Shown: piece after piece, positions 8,551 to 16,544 of the stretch
How positions within the stretch are numbered: position 1 is the first letter of the stretch
Layout: each line of letters starts with the position of its first letter
DNA from: JBLHKW01 sp047618565
GTDB taxonomy: Bacteria > Planctomycetota > UBA1135 > GCA-002686595
Reading direction: 5' to 3'
DNA length: 51,846 bases
Assembly (NCBI GenBank): GCA_047618565.1
Contig: JBLHKW010000012.1
Coordinates: 1-51,846 of the forward strand
Program-made: the position numbers and the translations under genes
The notes under the pieces: generated by a model
Database searches by the model: none
Told to the model about the DNA's origin: nothing
What the model saw: only the letters and a program-made list of their open reading frames with translations

Positions 8551-9729
8551 ATGGGCAAGATCACAGTGAGTGGGAAGGGCCGTCGCTGGCTCGAGCGAGG
8601 CCATCCGTGGGCCTACGTCGACGACATCGCGAACGGCAAGGGCGAGGCCGGTGAGTTGGTTCCGGTGGAGACTCCGAATGCCGAGCTGATCGGTTGGGGT
8701 CTCTTCAGCACCACCTCGCGCATCGCGGTACGGATGGTGACCCGTGAAGCGGAGCAGCCGAACCGAGCGTTCTGGCTCGCGCGCATCAAGCGCGCCGTCG
8801 ATGCACGCCACGTGGCCGGGCTCATGGACCCGGAAGGCGCCTGCCGATTGCTCAGCGGCGATGCCGAGGGCGTGCCCGGGCTGATCGTCGATCGTTACGC
8901 GGATGTGCTCGTGCTGCAGTGCGGCACCCAGTCCGCGGATCGCATGCGCGACTTCCTGATCGAGATCCTGGTCGAGGTGCTCGGTGAGCAGCCGCGCGCC
9001 ATCGTCGATCGCTCGGACATCGGTGTGCGCCGGCTCGAGGGACTCGAGCCGCGGGTCGAGACGATCTCCGGCACCGTGCCGGACTCGATCACCGTGCGCG
9101 AGGGCGCGATCCATTACACCGTCGACGTCTTCCAGGGCCACAAGACCGGCGCGTACCTCGATCAACGCAACAACCGCATCGGCGTCGCGAAGTACGTGCG
9201 TGGCGGCCGCGTGCTGGACGCGTTCAGCTACGACGGGCTGTTCGGGTTGCAGGCAGCCGTCGCCGGGGCGGAGTCGGTCCTGTGTCTCGAGCAGAACAAG
9301 GCTGCCTGCGAGCGCCTCATGGCCAACGCGGAACGCAACGGCGTGGCCGACAAGGTCAAGGTCGAGCGCGTGGACGCCATGAGCCGTCTGCGCAGCCTCT
9401 CCGAAGAAGAGGGGCGCTTCAGGCTCGCGATCGTGGACCCGCCGGCGTTCGCACGCAACCGCAAGGAAGTACAGGGGGCGGAGCGTGGCTACGTGGAGGT
9501 CAACCGCCGCGGCCTGTCGCTGCTAGAGCCCAGCGGCACGCTGGTCAGCGCGTCCTGCTCCTACAACATCCAGTCCGAGGCCTTCCTCAAGTTCCTGCAG
9601 TCGGCCTCGCGCCTGGCCCGGCGCGACGTATGGCTGGATGAGCTCACCGGGGCCTCACCGGACCACCCCTACTCGATCCAGTTGCCCGAGAGCCGCTATC
9701 TGAAGTGCGCATTCATGCGCGCGGACTGA
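8551..9729 (+). CDS. rlmI: 23S rRNA (cytosine-C5)-methyltransferase, RlmI family
   Basis: Class I SAM-dependent RNA methyltransferase of the RlmI type, which in E. coli makes m5C1962 in 23S rRNA. The 392-residue length is typical. The N-terminus is a PUA-like RNA-binding domain (WLERGHPWAYVDDI, GELVPVETPNAELIGWG), followed by the family's GLIVDRYADVLVLQ segment, the DVFQGHKTGAYLDQRNNR stretch and the Rossmann SAM site (VLDAFSYDGLFGLQAAVAGA). The motif IV-type DPPAFARNRK and the motif VI SCSYNI, carrying the nucleophilic Cys, are intact. Gene is monocistronic or leads the thi region; a hairpin follows its stop. Family call firm; exact target cytosine assumed from orthology. Confidence 0.88.
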   Translation: MGKITVSGKGRRWLERGHPWAYVDDIANGKGEAGELVPVETPNAELIGWGLFSTTSRIAVRMVTREAEQPNRAFWLARIKRAVDARHVAGLMDPEGACRLLSGDAEGVPGLIVDRYADVLVLQCGTQSADRMRDFLIEILVEVLGEQPRAIVDRSDIGVRRLEGLEPRVETISGTVPDSITVREGAIHYTVDVFQGHKTGAYLDQRNNRIGVAKYVRGGRVLDAFSYDGLFGLQAAVAGAESVLCLEQNKAACERLMANAERNGVADKVKVERVDAMSRLRSLSEEEGRFRLAIVDPPAFARNRKEVQGAERGYVEVNRRGLSLLEPSGTLVSASCSYNIQSEAFLKFLQSASRLARRDVWLDELTGASPDHPYSIQLPESRYLKCAFMRAD

Positions 9730-9730
9730 C

Positions 9731-9770
9731 GAAGCCGCTCCCGGGGCCTCGAAAGCGCGCGGCTTCCTTT
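9731..9770 (+). terminator. Candidate weak terminator after rlmI
   Basis: GAAGCCGC (9731-9738) pairs with GCGGCTTC (9759-9766) over a 20-base loop and is followed by CTTTATAT. It begins one base after the rlmI stop codon. The long loop and short T-run make it only a moderate candidate. Confidence 0.4.
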
Positions 9771-9808
9771 ATATGGACGGGTGCCCTTTGTGCGATACTG
9801 GCCGCACC

Positions 9809-10015
9809 ATGACCGTCCAAATCCACGTGAACGGAGAGCGATTCGAGCTGCCCCGAGCTGGCACGGTGGCCGACCTGCTCGAGAGCCTGGACCTGCGCCC
9901 CGAACAGGTTGCGGTCGAGGTCAACGAGCTGCTCGTGCCCCGCGGTCGACGCTCCGACACCACGTTGCAGGTCGGCGACCGGGTCGAGTTCGTGACACTC
10001 GTCGGCGGCGGCTGA
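9809..10015 (+). CDS. thiS: Sulfur carrier protein ThiS
   Basis: Small beta-grasp (ubiquitin-like) protein that carries sulfur as a C-terminal thiocarboxylate for thiazole synthesis in the thiamine pathway. The 68-residue product starts MTVQIHVNGERFELP and ends VTLVGGG; the terminal Gly-Gly is the site adenylated and thiolated in the family. I chose the ATG at 9809 over the in-frame ATG at 9773, because ThiS proteins begin at the first beta strand. A GATACT hexamer ends 9 bases before the start and no Shine-Dalgarno is visible. It lies 65 bases upstream of thiG, its partner. The activating enzyme ThiF is not in the window. Confidence 0.92.
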   Translation: MTVQIHVNGERFELPRAGTVADLLESLDLRPEQVAVEVNELLVPRGRRSDTTLQVGDRVEFVTLVGGG

Positions 10016-10080
10016 TCTGCCGCGCCCGAACGCCCGATAACGACTTCCACACGTAGACGCCCCCCTCGACCACTCGACCG

Positions 10081-10896
10081 ATGAACGACTTTCTCCACGA
10101 CGAACCCCTCGAACTCGGCTCGATCTCGCTCGGCTCCCGGCTGCTGGTCGGCACCGGAAAGTACGCCGACCTCGAGCAGACCCGGCGCGCGCTGGAAGCC
10201 AGCGGCACGGACTGTGTGACCGTCGCTGTGCGGCGTGTCAACCTGAAGGCCGAGGATGGACCCGGGTTGCTCGATGTGATCGATCGCGAGCGCTACCACA
10301 TCCTTCCGAATACTGCCGGTTGCTTCGACGCGGCGAGCGCGGTGCGCACGGCCGTGCTGGCGCGCGACGTACTGCAGACCAAGTTGGTCAAGCTCGAGGT
10401 GCTGGGAGACCCGAGGACGCTCTTGCCGGACCCGATCGGAACGCTCGAGGCGGCCCGGGAACTCGTGGCCCAGGACTTCGATGTGCTCGTCTACACCTCC
10501 GATGACCCGCGCCTTGCGGTGCACCTCGAGGAAGCAGGCGTCACGAGCGTGATGCCTGCCGGTTCGCCGATCGGCTCGGGCCAGGGCGTGTTGAACCCGA
10601 ACAACCTGCGCATCCTGATGGAGCTCGTCAGCGTGCCTGTCATCGTGGATGCAGGAGTGGGGACGGCCTCCGACGTGTCGATCGCCATGGAGCTCGGCGC
10701 CCACGGTGTGTTGCTCAATACCGGCATCGCCGGTGCACGCGAGCCCCTGCGCATGGCGGCCGCGATGAGGCACGCCTGTATCGCCGGGCGGCAGGCGTAC
10801 CTGGCAGGCAGGATCGAGAAGAAGCGCTACGCCAACGCTTCGTCGCCCGTGAGTGGCCTCATTACCGATCCGAGCCCGGCGACCGCCACGACCTGA
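10081..10896 (+). CDS. thiG: Thiazole synthase ThiG
   Basis: ThiG condenses deoxyxylulose 5-phosphate, dehydroglycine and the ThiS thiocarboxylate to the thiazole phosphate of thiamine. The 271-residue TIM-barrel protein has the signature stretches SRLLVGTGKYADL, ILPNTAGCFDA and TKLVKLEVLGD; Lys104 in VKLEV is the family's Schiff-base lysine. Phosphate-binding loops MPAGSPIGSGQG, VIVDAGVGTASD and LLNTGIAGAREP are intact. The cluster holds only thiS and thiG, so thiF, thiO/thiH, thiC and thiE must be elsewhere. The next gene begins 4 bases after the stop, so translation is probably coupled. Confidence 0.97.
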   Translation: MNDFLHDEPLELGSISLGSRLLVGTGKYADLEQTRRALEASGTDCVTVAVRRVNLKAEDGPGLLDVIDRERYHILPNTAGCFDAASAVRTAVLARDVLQTKLVKLEVLGDPRTLLPDPIGTLEAARELVAQDFDVLVYTSDDPRLAVHLEEAGVTSVMPAGSPIGSGQGVLNPNNLRILMELVSVPVIVDAGVGTASDVSIAMELGAHGVLLNTGIAGAREPLRMAAAMRHACIAGRQAYLAGRIEKKRYANASSPVSGLITDPSPATATT

Positions 10897-10900
10897 TCCC

Positions 10901-11722
10901 GTGCAAGCTGCGGCCGAACTGATCATCACCGCGCAGCTGGCCCTCGCGGGAGCGGTCCTTGCTGCGGGCGGCGCTGCCTTCGCCAACATTCCGCTCGGGA
11001 TGTTGCGGCATGCGTATCCGACCCGAAGCATCCGGCCCGTGGCCTGGGGGCCGGTGCACTTGGCGCTCGTGATGCTGCTCTACATCTCGGTGGCTTCGAT
11101 CCTGGTCGGCTTCGCGGGCACGGACATGGATTTCGCGACGGCCATCCTGGTGACCGTGGCCACGCAGGCCGTCACCGTCGCGGCGATCCTGTACTGGGTT
11201 CAGAAGAACGACCCGCACGGCGCCGTGGGTCTCGGGCTGCGGCGTGGCGGCAATCTGCGCGCACTGTGGTTTGGCGGGTTGACCGGGCTCATGTGCTTCC
11301 CTGCCATCTGGGGTACGAACATCCTGTGGCCCTGGCTCTTCGAGCGCTGCGGTGGCAGCTTCGAGCCGCAGGCCCTGGTCGCGGGTTTCGAGCAGGCGTC
11401 GGGGGTCGGCCTGGCGTTCTCCCTGCTGATGGCCGTGCTGGTCATACCGTTTTTCGAGGAACTGGTCTTTCGCGGCTTCCTTCAATCCCTACTCGTCCAG
11501 AGAATGGGCGAGCGAAGCGGCTTGATCGTGACCGCCGCGGTATTCGGACTCGTGCACGGCCCGTCGGCCTTCCTTCCGATCTTCGCGCTCGCACTGGTGC
11601 TCGGTGTGGTGATGATGCGCACGGGTCGCATCGTCGGACCCTGGGCTCTGCACGGCCTCTACAATGGCGGCGTGCTGGTGATGCAACTCATTGTTGGTGG
11701 GATGAACGGAGCCACGCCATGA
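10901..11722 (+). CDS. CPBP-family intramembrane metalloprotease
   Basis: CPBP (Abi, CAAX/Rce1-type) membrane protein. From the GTG at 10901, 4 bases after thiG, it has 273 residues and several hydrophobic helices (about 8-28, 52-72, 77-100, 120-145, 168-185, 205-240). All family motifs are present: EExxxR at 186-191 (FFEELVFRGFL), motif 2 FGLVHGPSAF with His219, and motif 3 WALHGLYNG with His251 and Asn255. It should therefore be catalytically competent. Substrate is unknown; CPBP proteins range from prenyl-protein processing to bacteriocin immunity. Its stop overlaps the ATG of the carbonic anhydrase-like gene (ATGA), so it belongs to the same operon. Confidence 0.88.
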   Translation: MQAAAELIITAQLALAGAVLAAGGAAFANIPLGMLRHAYPTRSIRPVAWGPVHLALVMLLYISVASILVGFAGTDMDFATAILVTVATQAVTVAAILYWVQKNDPHGAVGLGLRRGGNLRALWFGGLTGLMCFPAIWGTNILWPWLFERCGGSFEPQALVAGFEQASGVGLAFSLLMAVLVIPFFEELVFRGFLQSLLVQRMGERSGLIVTAAVFGLVHGPSAFLPIFALALVLGVVMMRTGRIVGPWALHGLYNGGVLVMQLIVGGMNGATP

Positions 11723-12237
11723 CCGTCTTTCGGTCCAGGGGACTGTTCCGGCCCCTCGCGGGAGGGGCCTTCGCCGCGACAAATGCGACCCTGACGGGGG
11801 ACCTGACCCTGTCGGAGGACGTGGGTATCTGGTTTGGCTGTGTCGTGCGCGGAGACGACGCGCCCCTGACGATCGGTCGACGTACCAATATTCAGGACCT
11901 CACGATGATCCATGCGGACACGGGCGTCCCCAACCGGATCGGTGAGGAGGTCACGGTCGGGCATCGTTGCGTGCTGCACGGCGCCGAGATCGGCGACCGT
12001 TGCCTGATCGGGATGGGGGCGATCCTGCTCGGTGGATCGAGCATCGGTGAAGGATCTATCATCGCCGCCGGCGCGGTGGTGAAGGAGGGCATGCAGGTCC
12101 CGCCTCGTTCGCTCGTGGTCGGTGTGCCGGGCCGCGTGGTGCGCGAGGTGACGGACGCGCAGTTCGAGTCGATCGTTGCCAGCGCCGAGGGGTACGTGAA
12201 CAAGATCCGCCTGTATCTGGACGCGAGCGGAGCATGA
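11719..12237 (+). CDS. Gamma-class carbonic anhydrase-like hexapeptide protein
   Basis: A 172-residue left-handed beta-helix protein of the gamma carbonic anhydrase/PaaY/YrdA family. Hexapeptide repeats run through most of it (LTLSEDVGIWFGCVVRGDDAPLTIG region), and the three zinc-ligand histidines of the family are in place: His65 in MIHAD, and His82 and His87 in VGHRCVLHG. Whether it hydrates CO2 is uncertain, since many family members have no measured activity. It overlaps the genes on both sides by ATGA, the mark of translational coupling within the thiS-thiG-CPBP-gamma CA-larE run. Confidence 0.9.
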   Translation: MTVFRSRGLFRPLAGGAFAATNATLTGDLTLSEDVGIWFGCVVRGDDAPLTIGRRTNIQDLTMIHADTGVPNRIGEEVTVGHRCVLHGAEIGDRCLIGMGAILLGGSSIGEGSIIAAGAVVKEGMQVPPRSLVVGVPGRVVREVTDAQFESIVASAEGYVNKIRLYLDASGA

Positions 12238-13037
12238 CCGCTTCGCTTCCTGATTACGCGGATCGAAGGGCGGCGCTCATCACGTCCCTGGCACGCTGTG
12301 AGCAGGTTGTCGTGGCATTCTCGGGCGGCGTGGATTCGAGCGTCCTGCTGCACGCAGCGCGCGAGGCTCTGGGCGCCGCGGCCATCGGCGTGGTGGCGGA
12401 TTCACCGTCCTTGCCGCGGCTCGAGCTGCAGGATGCGCGCCGCGTCGCCTGCGAGATTGGCGCCGAGCTGGTCGAGTTGCGAACGGACGAGCTGAACGAT
12501 TCGCGCTACAGCGCCAATGGCCCCGAGCGTTGCTACTTCTGCAAGCATGCACTCTTCGATGCCATGGCGCTCGTCGCCCGTCAGCGCGGCATCGCCCACC
12601 TGGCATTCGGCAAGATCAGCGACGATGCCCTGGACGTGCGCCCCGGCGAGCGCGCGGCGCGCGAGTTCGGTGTGCTGGCGCCGCTCTTCGAGGCAGGGTT
12701 TTCGAAGGCCGACGTGCGACGCTACGCCCAGGAGGCCGGCCTGTCCGTGGCTGACAAGCCCGCTTCCGCGTGTCTGGCCTCGCGTATTCCCCGCGGCACG
12801 GCCGTGTCGCGCGAGCGCCTGGCGACGGTGGAGGCGGCCGAACAGAGCCTGCGCGAACTCGGTCTCAGGCACCTGCGCGTGCGCCACAGGGGCAACGCAG
12901 CCCGGCTTGAGGTAGGCGCCGACGAGTGGGCCGGAGCCCTCGAGCAGCGCGATTTGTGGACGGAAGTCCTGCGCCAGCATGGGTTTGAGTCGACAGAACT
13001 GGCCCTCTATCGACGCCCTGGCGACACTATTCCTTAA
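12234..13037 (+). CDS. larE: ATP-dependent sulfur transferase LarE
   Basis: LarE belongs to the PP-loop ATPase family and sulfurises the pyridinium dicarboxylate precursor of the nickel-pincer cofactor first found in lactate racemase. The 267-residue product has the PP-loop SGGVDSS (30-36), RCYFCKH (Cys100, Cys103) and PASACLASRIPRG (Cys180). Cys180 is at the position of the sacrificial cysteine in Lactobacillus LarE. Presence of all three cysteines matches the subclass reported to hold a [4Fe-4S] cluster that supplies sulfur catalytically. larB, larC and larA are not in the window, so the link to the pincer cofactor rests on family only. ATGA overlap with the upstream gene places it last in the operon. 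Confidence 0.9.
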   Translation: MTASLPDYADRRAALITSLARCEQVVVAFSGGVDSSVLLHAAREALGAAAIGVVADSPSLPRLELQDARRVACEIGAELVELRTDELNDSRYSANGPERCYFCKHALFDAMALVARQRGIAHLAFGKISDDALDVRPGERAAREFGVLAPLFEAGFSKADVRRYAQEAGLSVADKPASACLASRIPRGTAVSRERLATVEAAEQSLRELGLRHLRVRHRGNAARLEVGADEWAGALEQRDLWTEVLRQHGFESTELALYRRPGDTIP

Positions 13038-13047
13038 AAGCAACTTC

Positions 13048-13053
13048 CATAAT
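13048..13053 (+). promoter_or_regulatory. Candidate -10 (CATAAT) upstream of the pilin cluster
   Basis: CATAAT matches TATAAT at five of six positions and lies in an AT-rich island (TCCTTAAAAGCAACTTCCATAATT) just after larE, about 140 bases before the first pilin-like gene. No recognisable -35 is seen 16-18 bases upstream. The 154-base gap 13038-13191 shows no other feature. Confidence 0.3.
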
Positions 13054-13191
13054 TGCCTTCCAGCAAAGGGGTTCACGCTACTGAATGACCACTGCGCTGG
13101 ACAATGCCCGTGACGGGGGTATGGTTCCGCGCCCTTTCCGGGAGCCCGTTGCGCTGACTGGCCAGGAAAGCGCCTACAGGAGCGTGACCTG

Positions 13192-13641
13192 GTGCGAACT
13201 TCAGCCATCCACAGAAGCCGATCCCTGGGCCATTCCGAACGGAGTAGTGCGGGTGCCGGGTTCACCCTGCTCGAGCTCATGGTGGCGATCGGAATTCTCC
13301 TGGTCGCGTCGATGGGGGCCCTCACGTCTCAGGTCACGTCGATGAACCTGATCAAGACCAGTCGCGAGACGAACATCGCGATGGCGGAGTTGCAGGCGGC
13401 GATGGAGCGCGTGCTAGCGGAGCCCGCGCAGCAGCTGCCGATTCACACCGAATACGGAGAAGGCGTCTCCATCCCGGCCTTCATGGATCGTCACCTGCAG
13501 GACGAGAACGTGGTCGTGACCTATCCCGGCTACGTGGGCGGGGACGTCCCCGATCCGTTGCCGGTCCAGCTGACGATCCGTTGGTCTGACTTTCACGGGC
13601 GCCCGCGTAGCCTGCTACTCACCTCGATGACGACACAATGA
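13192..13641 (+). CDS. Type IV pilin-like protein with class III signal (PilV/GspI-like)
   Basis: Small 149-residue protein with a prepilin-type N-terminus: a 23-residue leader ending AGAG, then FTLLELMVAIGILLVASMG. Cleavage is expected between Gly23 and Phe24, and Glu28 is the conserved +5 glutamate of type IV pilins and pseudopilins. The C-terminal part (LQDENVVVTYPGYVGG, LTIRWSDFHGRPRSL) resembles PilV/GspI-like minor subunits. I used the GTG at 13192; no ATG precedes the motif in frame. Its stop overlaps the ATG of the next pilin-like gene (ATGA). Likely role: minor pilin or pseudopilin at the pilus or secretion-apparatus tip. Confidence 0.8.
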   Translation: MRTSAIHRSRSLGHSERSSAGAGFTLLELMVAIGILLVASMGALTSQVTSMNLIKTSRETNIAMAELQAAMERVLAEPAQQLPIHTEYGEGVSIPAFMDRHLQDENVVVTYPGYVGGDVPDPLPVQLTIRWSDFHGRPRSLLLTSMTTQ

Positions 13642-14483
13642 GGACCCGAATCACCACAAAGGGCTCGCGCAGCGGCGTATCGTTGATCGAGGTTCTCCTC
13701 GTGACCAGCATGCTCGGTGTCCTGACACGCGCGCTCGTACTCACGACCGATGGGCTGGGTCGGGTCACCTCGTCCGGCAACACACTGTCGTTGCTGCAGA
13801 CGGAAGCCGAGAAGGCGGCGCGCCAGGTGATCGGCGATCTACGCCGCTCGGGCATCTTCGTGCAGAGCACGGTCAACGGAAAGCGCTTCCCTTCCTTCAT
13901 CGAGGAGGGCGTCCCGATTGACGTGGCCTTTGCCGCACACGCACACGCGCCCGTCACGGGCGAAGCAGAGGTTGGCGATAGCGACTTCGGCCCGAACCGC
14001 GAGGTCATCTTCGTGCTGCCGGCGGATCTCGATGGCGACGATCGCCCGGAGCTGGATCTCGACCTGGACGGCGAGCCGGAGCTCGACGGCGACCAGGATG
14101 GAGTGGTCACGGGCGACGCGGCGGACCTCGCCGGCCTGTGGGATGCGGCGGATAACACGATTGCCGATCCATCACGGGTGGTTTGGTCGCACCGCGAGAT
14201 CAGCTACGTTGTGAACACCGCGCCGGATGGATTGGACTACCTGGAGCGGCGTGTGGATGGCGGCGATGTCTCCATGCGGCGCGTCGCCAAGTATGTCGAG
14301 CGTGTCGTCTTCGAGGATGCGCGTGACTCGATCCCTGGGATTCCCGCGGACGCTGTCCGGATGCGGCTCTTCCTGCGCAAGCGCACGCCCGATGGCACTC
14401 TGATGCGCTACGAGAGCGAGATCTGGGTCAGCTTACGCAATGGCGAGCCTACGCCGTTCGGCGCTGGCGATCCGGAGTTTTGA
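13638..14483 (+). CDS. Type IV minor pilin-like protein with Asp-rich insert (PilW-like)
   Basis: Prepilin-type protein of 281 residues. Leader MRTRITTKGSRSG is followed by VSLIEVLLVTSMLGVL; expected cleavage Gly13/Val14, and +5 Glu18 is present. After the N-terminal helix comes an unusual acidic stretch (about residues 130-165) with repeated DLDGD/ELDGDQDG elements that look like calcium-binding loops. Downstream, ISYVVNTAPDGLDYLERR and VERVVFEDARDS resemble the strands of PilW-type subunits. It is coupled to the upstream pilin gene by a 4-base overlap and followed by a 175-base gap before the PilX-like gene. Confidence 0.78.
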   Translation: MRTRITTKGSRSGVSLIEVLLVTSMLGVLTRALVLTTDGLGRVTSSGNTLSLLQTEAEKAARQVIGDLRRSGIFVQSTVNGKRFPSFIEEGVPIDVAFAAHAHAPVTGEAEVGDSDFGPNREVIFVLPADLDGDDRPELDLDLDGEPELDGDQDGVVTGDAADLAGLWDAADNTIADPSRVVWSHREISYVVNTAPDGLDYLERRVDGGDVSMRRVAKYVERVVFEDARDSIPGIPADAVRMRLFLRKRTPDGTLMRYESEIWVSLRNGEPTPFGAGDPEF

Positions 14484-14570
14484 TGGACTGAGCAGGAAGT
14501 CACGACCCTCTGCAGCGCGCCTCCCCGCCTTCGGCTGCGTTTCAGATTCCCCGGGTCACAAGGCACGCAC

Positions 14571-14646
14571 TTCGCCGCGCTGGCACGCCAGCGGCGTGAA
14601 GTTGGGGAACAGCCGATGCAATCTCTTGCATCAGGCCAGAAGGAGA
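14571..14646 (+). promoter_or_regulatory. Structured leader upstream of PilX-like gene (two hairpins and a Shine-Dalgarno)
   Basis: Within the 14484-14658 gap, CGCTGGC (14578-14584) pairs with GCCAGCG (14587-14593), and GATGCAA (14615-14621) pairs perfectly with TTGCATC (14626-14632) around TCTC. AAGGAG (14640-14645) follows, 13 bases before the ATG. The second hairpin is not trailed by a T-run, so it is not an intrinsic terminator; a translational control element is possible. Confidence 0.4.
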
Positions 14647-14658
14647 CGGGGGAAAAGT

Positions 14659-16464
14659 ATGAGAGTTCGTATTCTGACCGATCGGCGGCGGCGCGGTGTG
14701 GCGTTGATCTACGCCGTTTTTGGCGCGTTCGCGGCCGCGACCATGATCGCGGTGATGTTGACCATGGGGCGCTGGACCAGCGATCTGGCCAATACCAAGC
14801 GCGACCGCATGCAGGCCCAGTACCTGGCCGAGGGCGCGCTCGACGCGGCCCGCAAGGAGATCCTGGATCTGGTCGCCAACTGGGGCGCGGCGCCGACGGG
14901 CGGATCGGTCACGATCGCCGGCGTCGACGTCGACTACACGATCGAGCACGTCGCGACGGACAACGTGACGATCGACCCCTCCGGCATCCAGACCATCGTG
15001 GACAGCTACGAGGTCGAGGCGCGTGCGAGTGTGGGGGGCGCCCGCTATACAGCCGAGCGCATCGTCAGCACCGACTCGACGCCGATCTTCCAGTTCGCGG
15101 TCTTCTACGATGGCGACCTCGAGATCCAGCCCGGACCGAGCATGACCCTCTCCGGGCGCGTGCGCACCAACGGGGATATGTTCCTGGGTTGCGGGAACAC
15201 GTTGACCGTGGACACGAACTACATGCATGCCCAGGGCGACATCTACCGGCATCGCAAGGACAGTACCTCCTCGCGCGGCACGGTCGACGTGCGGCGCTGG
15301 GTGGACGATCCGTGGGATTCAGCGAACCCCGTCGAGTTCGAGGCCATGCATAGTACGGCGCAGCTCGCAGCGCTGGGCGTCACGAGTACCAGTGGCTACG
15401 ACAGCGACTTCGCTGGTTGGGACGTCAACGGTGACGGAGACTTCAATGACGACGGCGACTGGCTCCCGTTCCTGGCGGGCGCGTTCGACTTCTGGGGCGA
15501 GCCGGACGGCTACGGGGAGTCGGGTCACACGGTGCAGACCGGGGAGCACGGCGTGCAGCGCGCCGCAGCGCCCTCCAACGGGTCGCTCGACATGTTCACC
15601 GAGGTCGCGGGTGGTGACTACGGGTGGAACAACGTCAGCCAGACCTATGAGCGCGTTGCGGACGGTACCGGGACCCATGGTCCCGGATACTTCCATGGAG
15701 AGTCGGACCTCTCCATCCTGGTCGAGGCGGATGGGGTGACATGGACCGCCTACGATTCCGGGGGCGTGGAGGTCCCGGCCGCCAGCCTGGGGGGAGCCGT
15801 GACCGTGGACACGCTCTACGATGCGCGCGAAGGGGGCGACGCCTCGAGCGATACCCAGGTACTGAAGATCGACATGGAGCTACTGCACGCCTCCGGGTCG
15901 TTCCCGGCCAACGGTCTGATCTACGCCTCGCACTATGGTCTGGATGAAAAACTCCAGGGCGTCCAGTTGCACAACGGTTCCTTGCTCGAGTCGTCGGTGA
16001 CGGTCGTGACCGAGGGAGCGCTGTACATCGAGGGCGACTACAACAGCGTCGTGCCGGATGGCCGGCGACCGAGGAGTGCAGCGGTGATCGCGGACGCGGT
16101 CAACCTGCTCTCGAACGGGTGGACCGGCGACAAGGATCCGGGCGATTTGCCGGCCGCGACCGAGACCACCTTCAACGTGGCCCTGATCACCGGCAACTAC
16201 GAGAGTACGGCCGGGGACTACAACGGCGGGCTGGAGAACCTGCCGCGCTTCCACGAGAACTGGTCGGGCGTCAGCTGCAACATCAAGGGCTCGCTCGTCA
16301 ACCTCTGGGAGAGCGAGCATGCGACCGGCGCCTGGTCCATTCGCGGTGATCGCTACCGTGCACCGATCAGGAACTGGGACTACGACACGCGCTTCAACAC
16401 GATCGAGAACCTCCCGCCCTTCACGCCGCACTCGGTGACCGCGCGCGATGTGGTGAGCTGGTAG
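14659..16464 (+). CDS. PilX-like type IV pilus assembly protein with large passenger domain
   Basis: The frame is open further upstream, but the ATG at 14659 is preceded by AAGGAG and opens on the PilX-type N-terminus MRVRILTDRRRRGVALIYAVFGAF, followed by a hydrophobic helix and the amphipathic segment typical of pilins. The 601-residue size is large for PilX. The +5 position is Tyr, not Glu, as also happens in PilX proteins. The passenger has a DVNGDGDFNDDGD loop (about 255-267) resembling an EF-hand calcium site and strand-rich segments (YIEGDYNSVVPDG, AAVIADAVNLLSNGW) like those in other bacterial proteins with a PilX N-terminus. It closes the three-gene pilin run; no pilus motor or secretin gene lies in the window. 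Confidence 0.75.
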   Translation: MRVRILTDRRRRGVALIYAVFGAFAAATMIAVMLTMGRWTSDLANTKRDRMQAQYLAEGALDAARKEILDLVANWGAAPTGGSVTIAGVDVDYTIEHVATDNVTIDPSGIQTIVDSYEVEARASVGGARYTAERIVSTDSTPIFQFAVFYDGDLEIQPGPSMTLSGRVRTNGDMFLGCGNTLTVDTNYMHAQGDIYRHRKDSTSSRGTVDVRRWVDDPWDSANPVEFEAMHSTAQLAALGVTSTSGYDSDFAGWDVNGDGDFNDDGDWLPFLAGAFDFWGEPDGYGESGHTVQTGEHGVQRAAAPSNGSLDMFTEVAGGDYGWNNVSQTYERVADGTGTHGPGYFHGESDLSILVEADGVTWTAYDSGGVEVPAASLGGAVTVDTLYDAREGGDASSDTQVLKIDMELLHASGSFPANGLIYASHYGLDEKLQGVQLHNGSLLESSVTVVTEGALYIEGDYNSVVPDGRRPRSAAVIADAVNLLSNGWTGDKDPGDLPAATETTFNVALITGNYESTAGDYNGGLENLPRFHENWSGVSCNIKGSLVNLWESEHATGAWSIRGDRYRAPIRNWDYDTRFNTIENLPPFTPHSVTARDVVSW

Positions 16465-16483
16465 GGGATCGTGATAACGCGAA

Positions 16484-16517
16484 GAAGGGCCGGCCTTTTT
16501 GCAAAGGCCGGCCCTTC
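16484..16517. terminator. Bidirectional intrinsic terminator
   Basis: A perfect 15-bp stem: GAAGGGCCGGCCTTT (16484-16498) pairs with AAAGGCCGGCCCTTC (16503-16517) around TTGC. It lies between two convergent genes, the PilX-like gene ending at 16464 and the choice-of-anchor B gene ending at 16545, with T residues at the stem top in both readings. Best-formed terminator in the window. Confidence 0.85.
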
Positions 16518-16544
16518 CTCTATCATGCGTGTGTCAGATAGCGA

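Noticed and set aside
9730..9808. TPP riboswitch upstream of thiS
   Set aside because: The CTGAGA and ACCTGATCTGG elements are not present in the gap, which is also too short.
14484..14658. Cyclic-di-GMP (GEMM) riboswitch upstream of the PilX-like gene
   Set aside because: The conserved GEMM core (CAC...CAAA and GACGCAAAGCC) is absent; only two plain hairpins remain.
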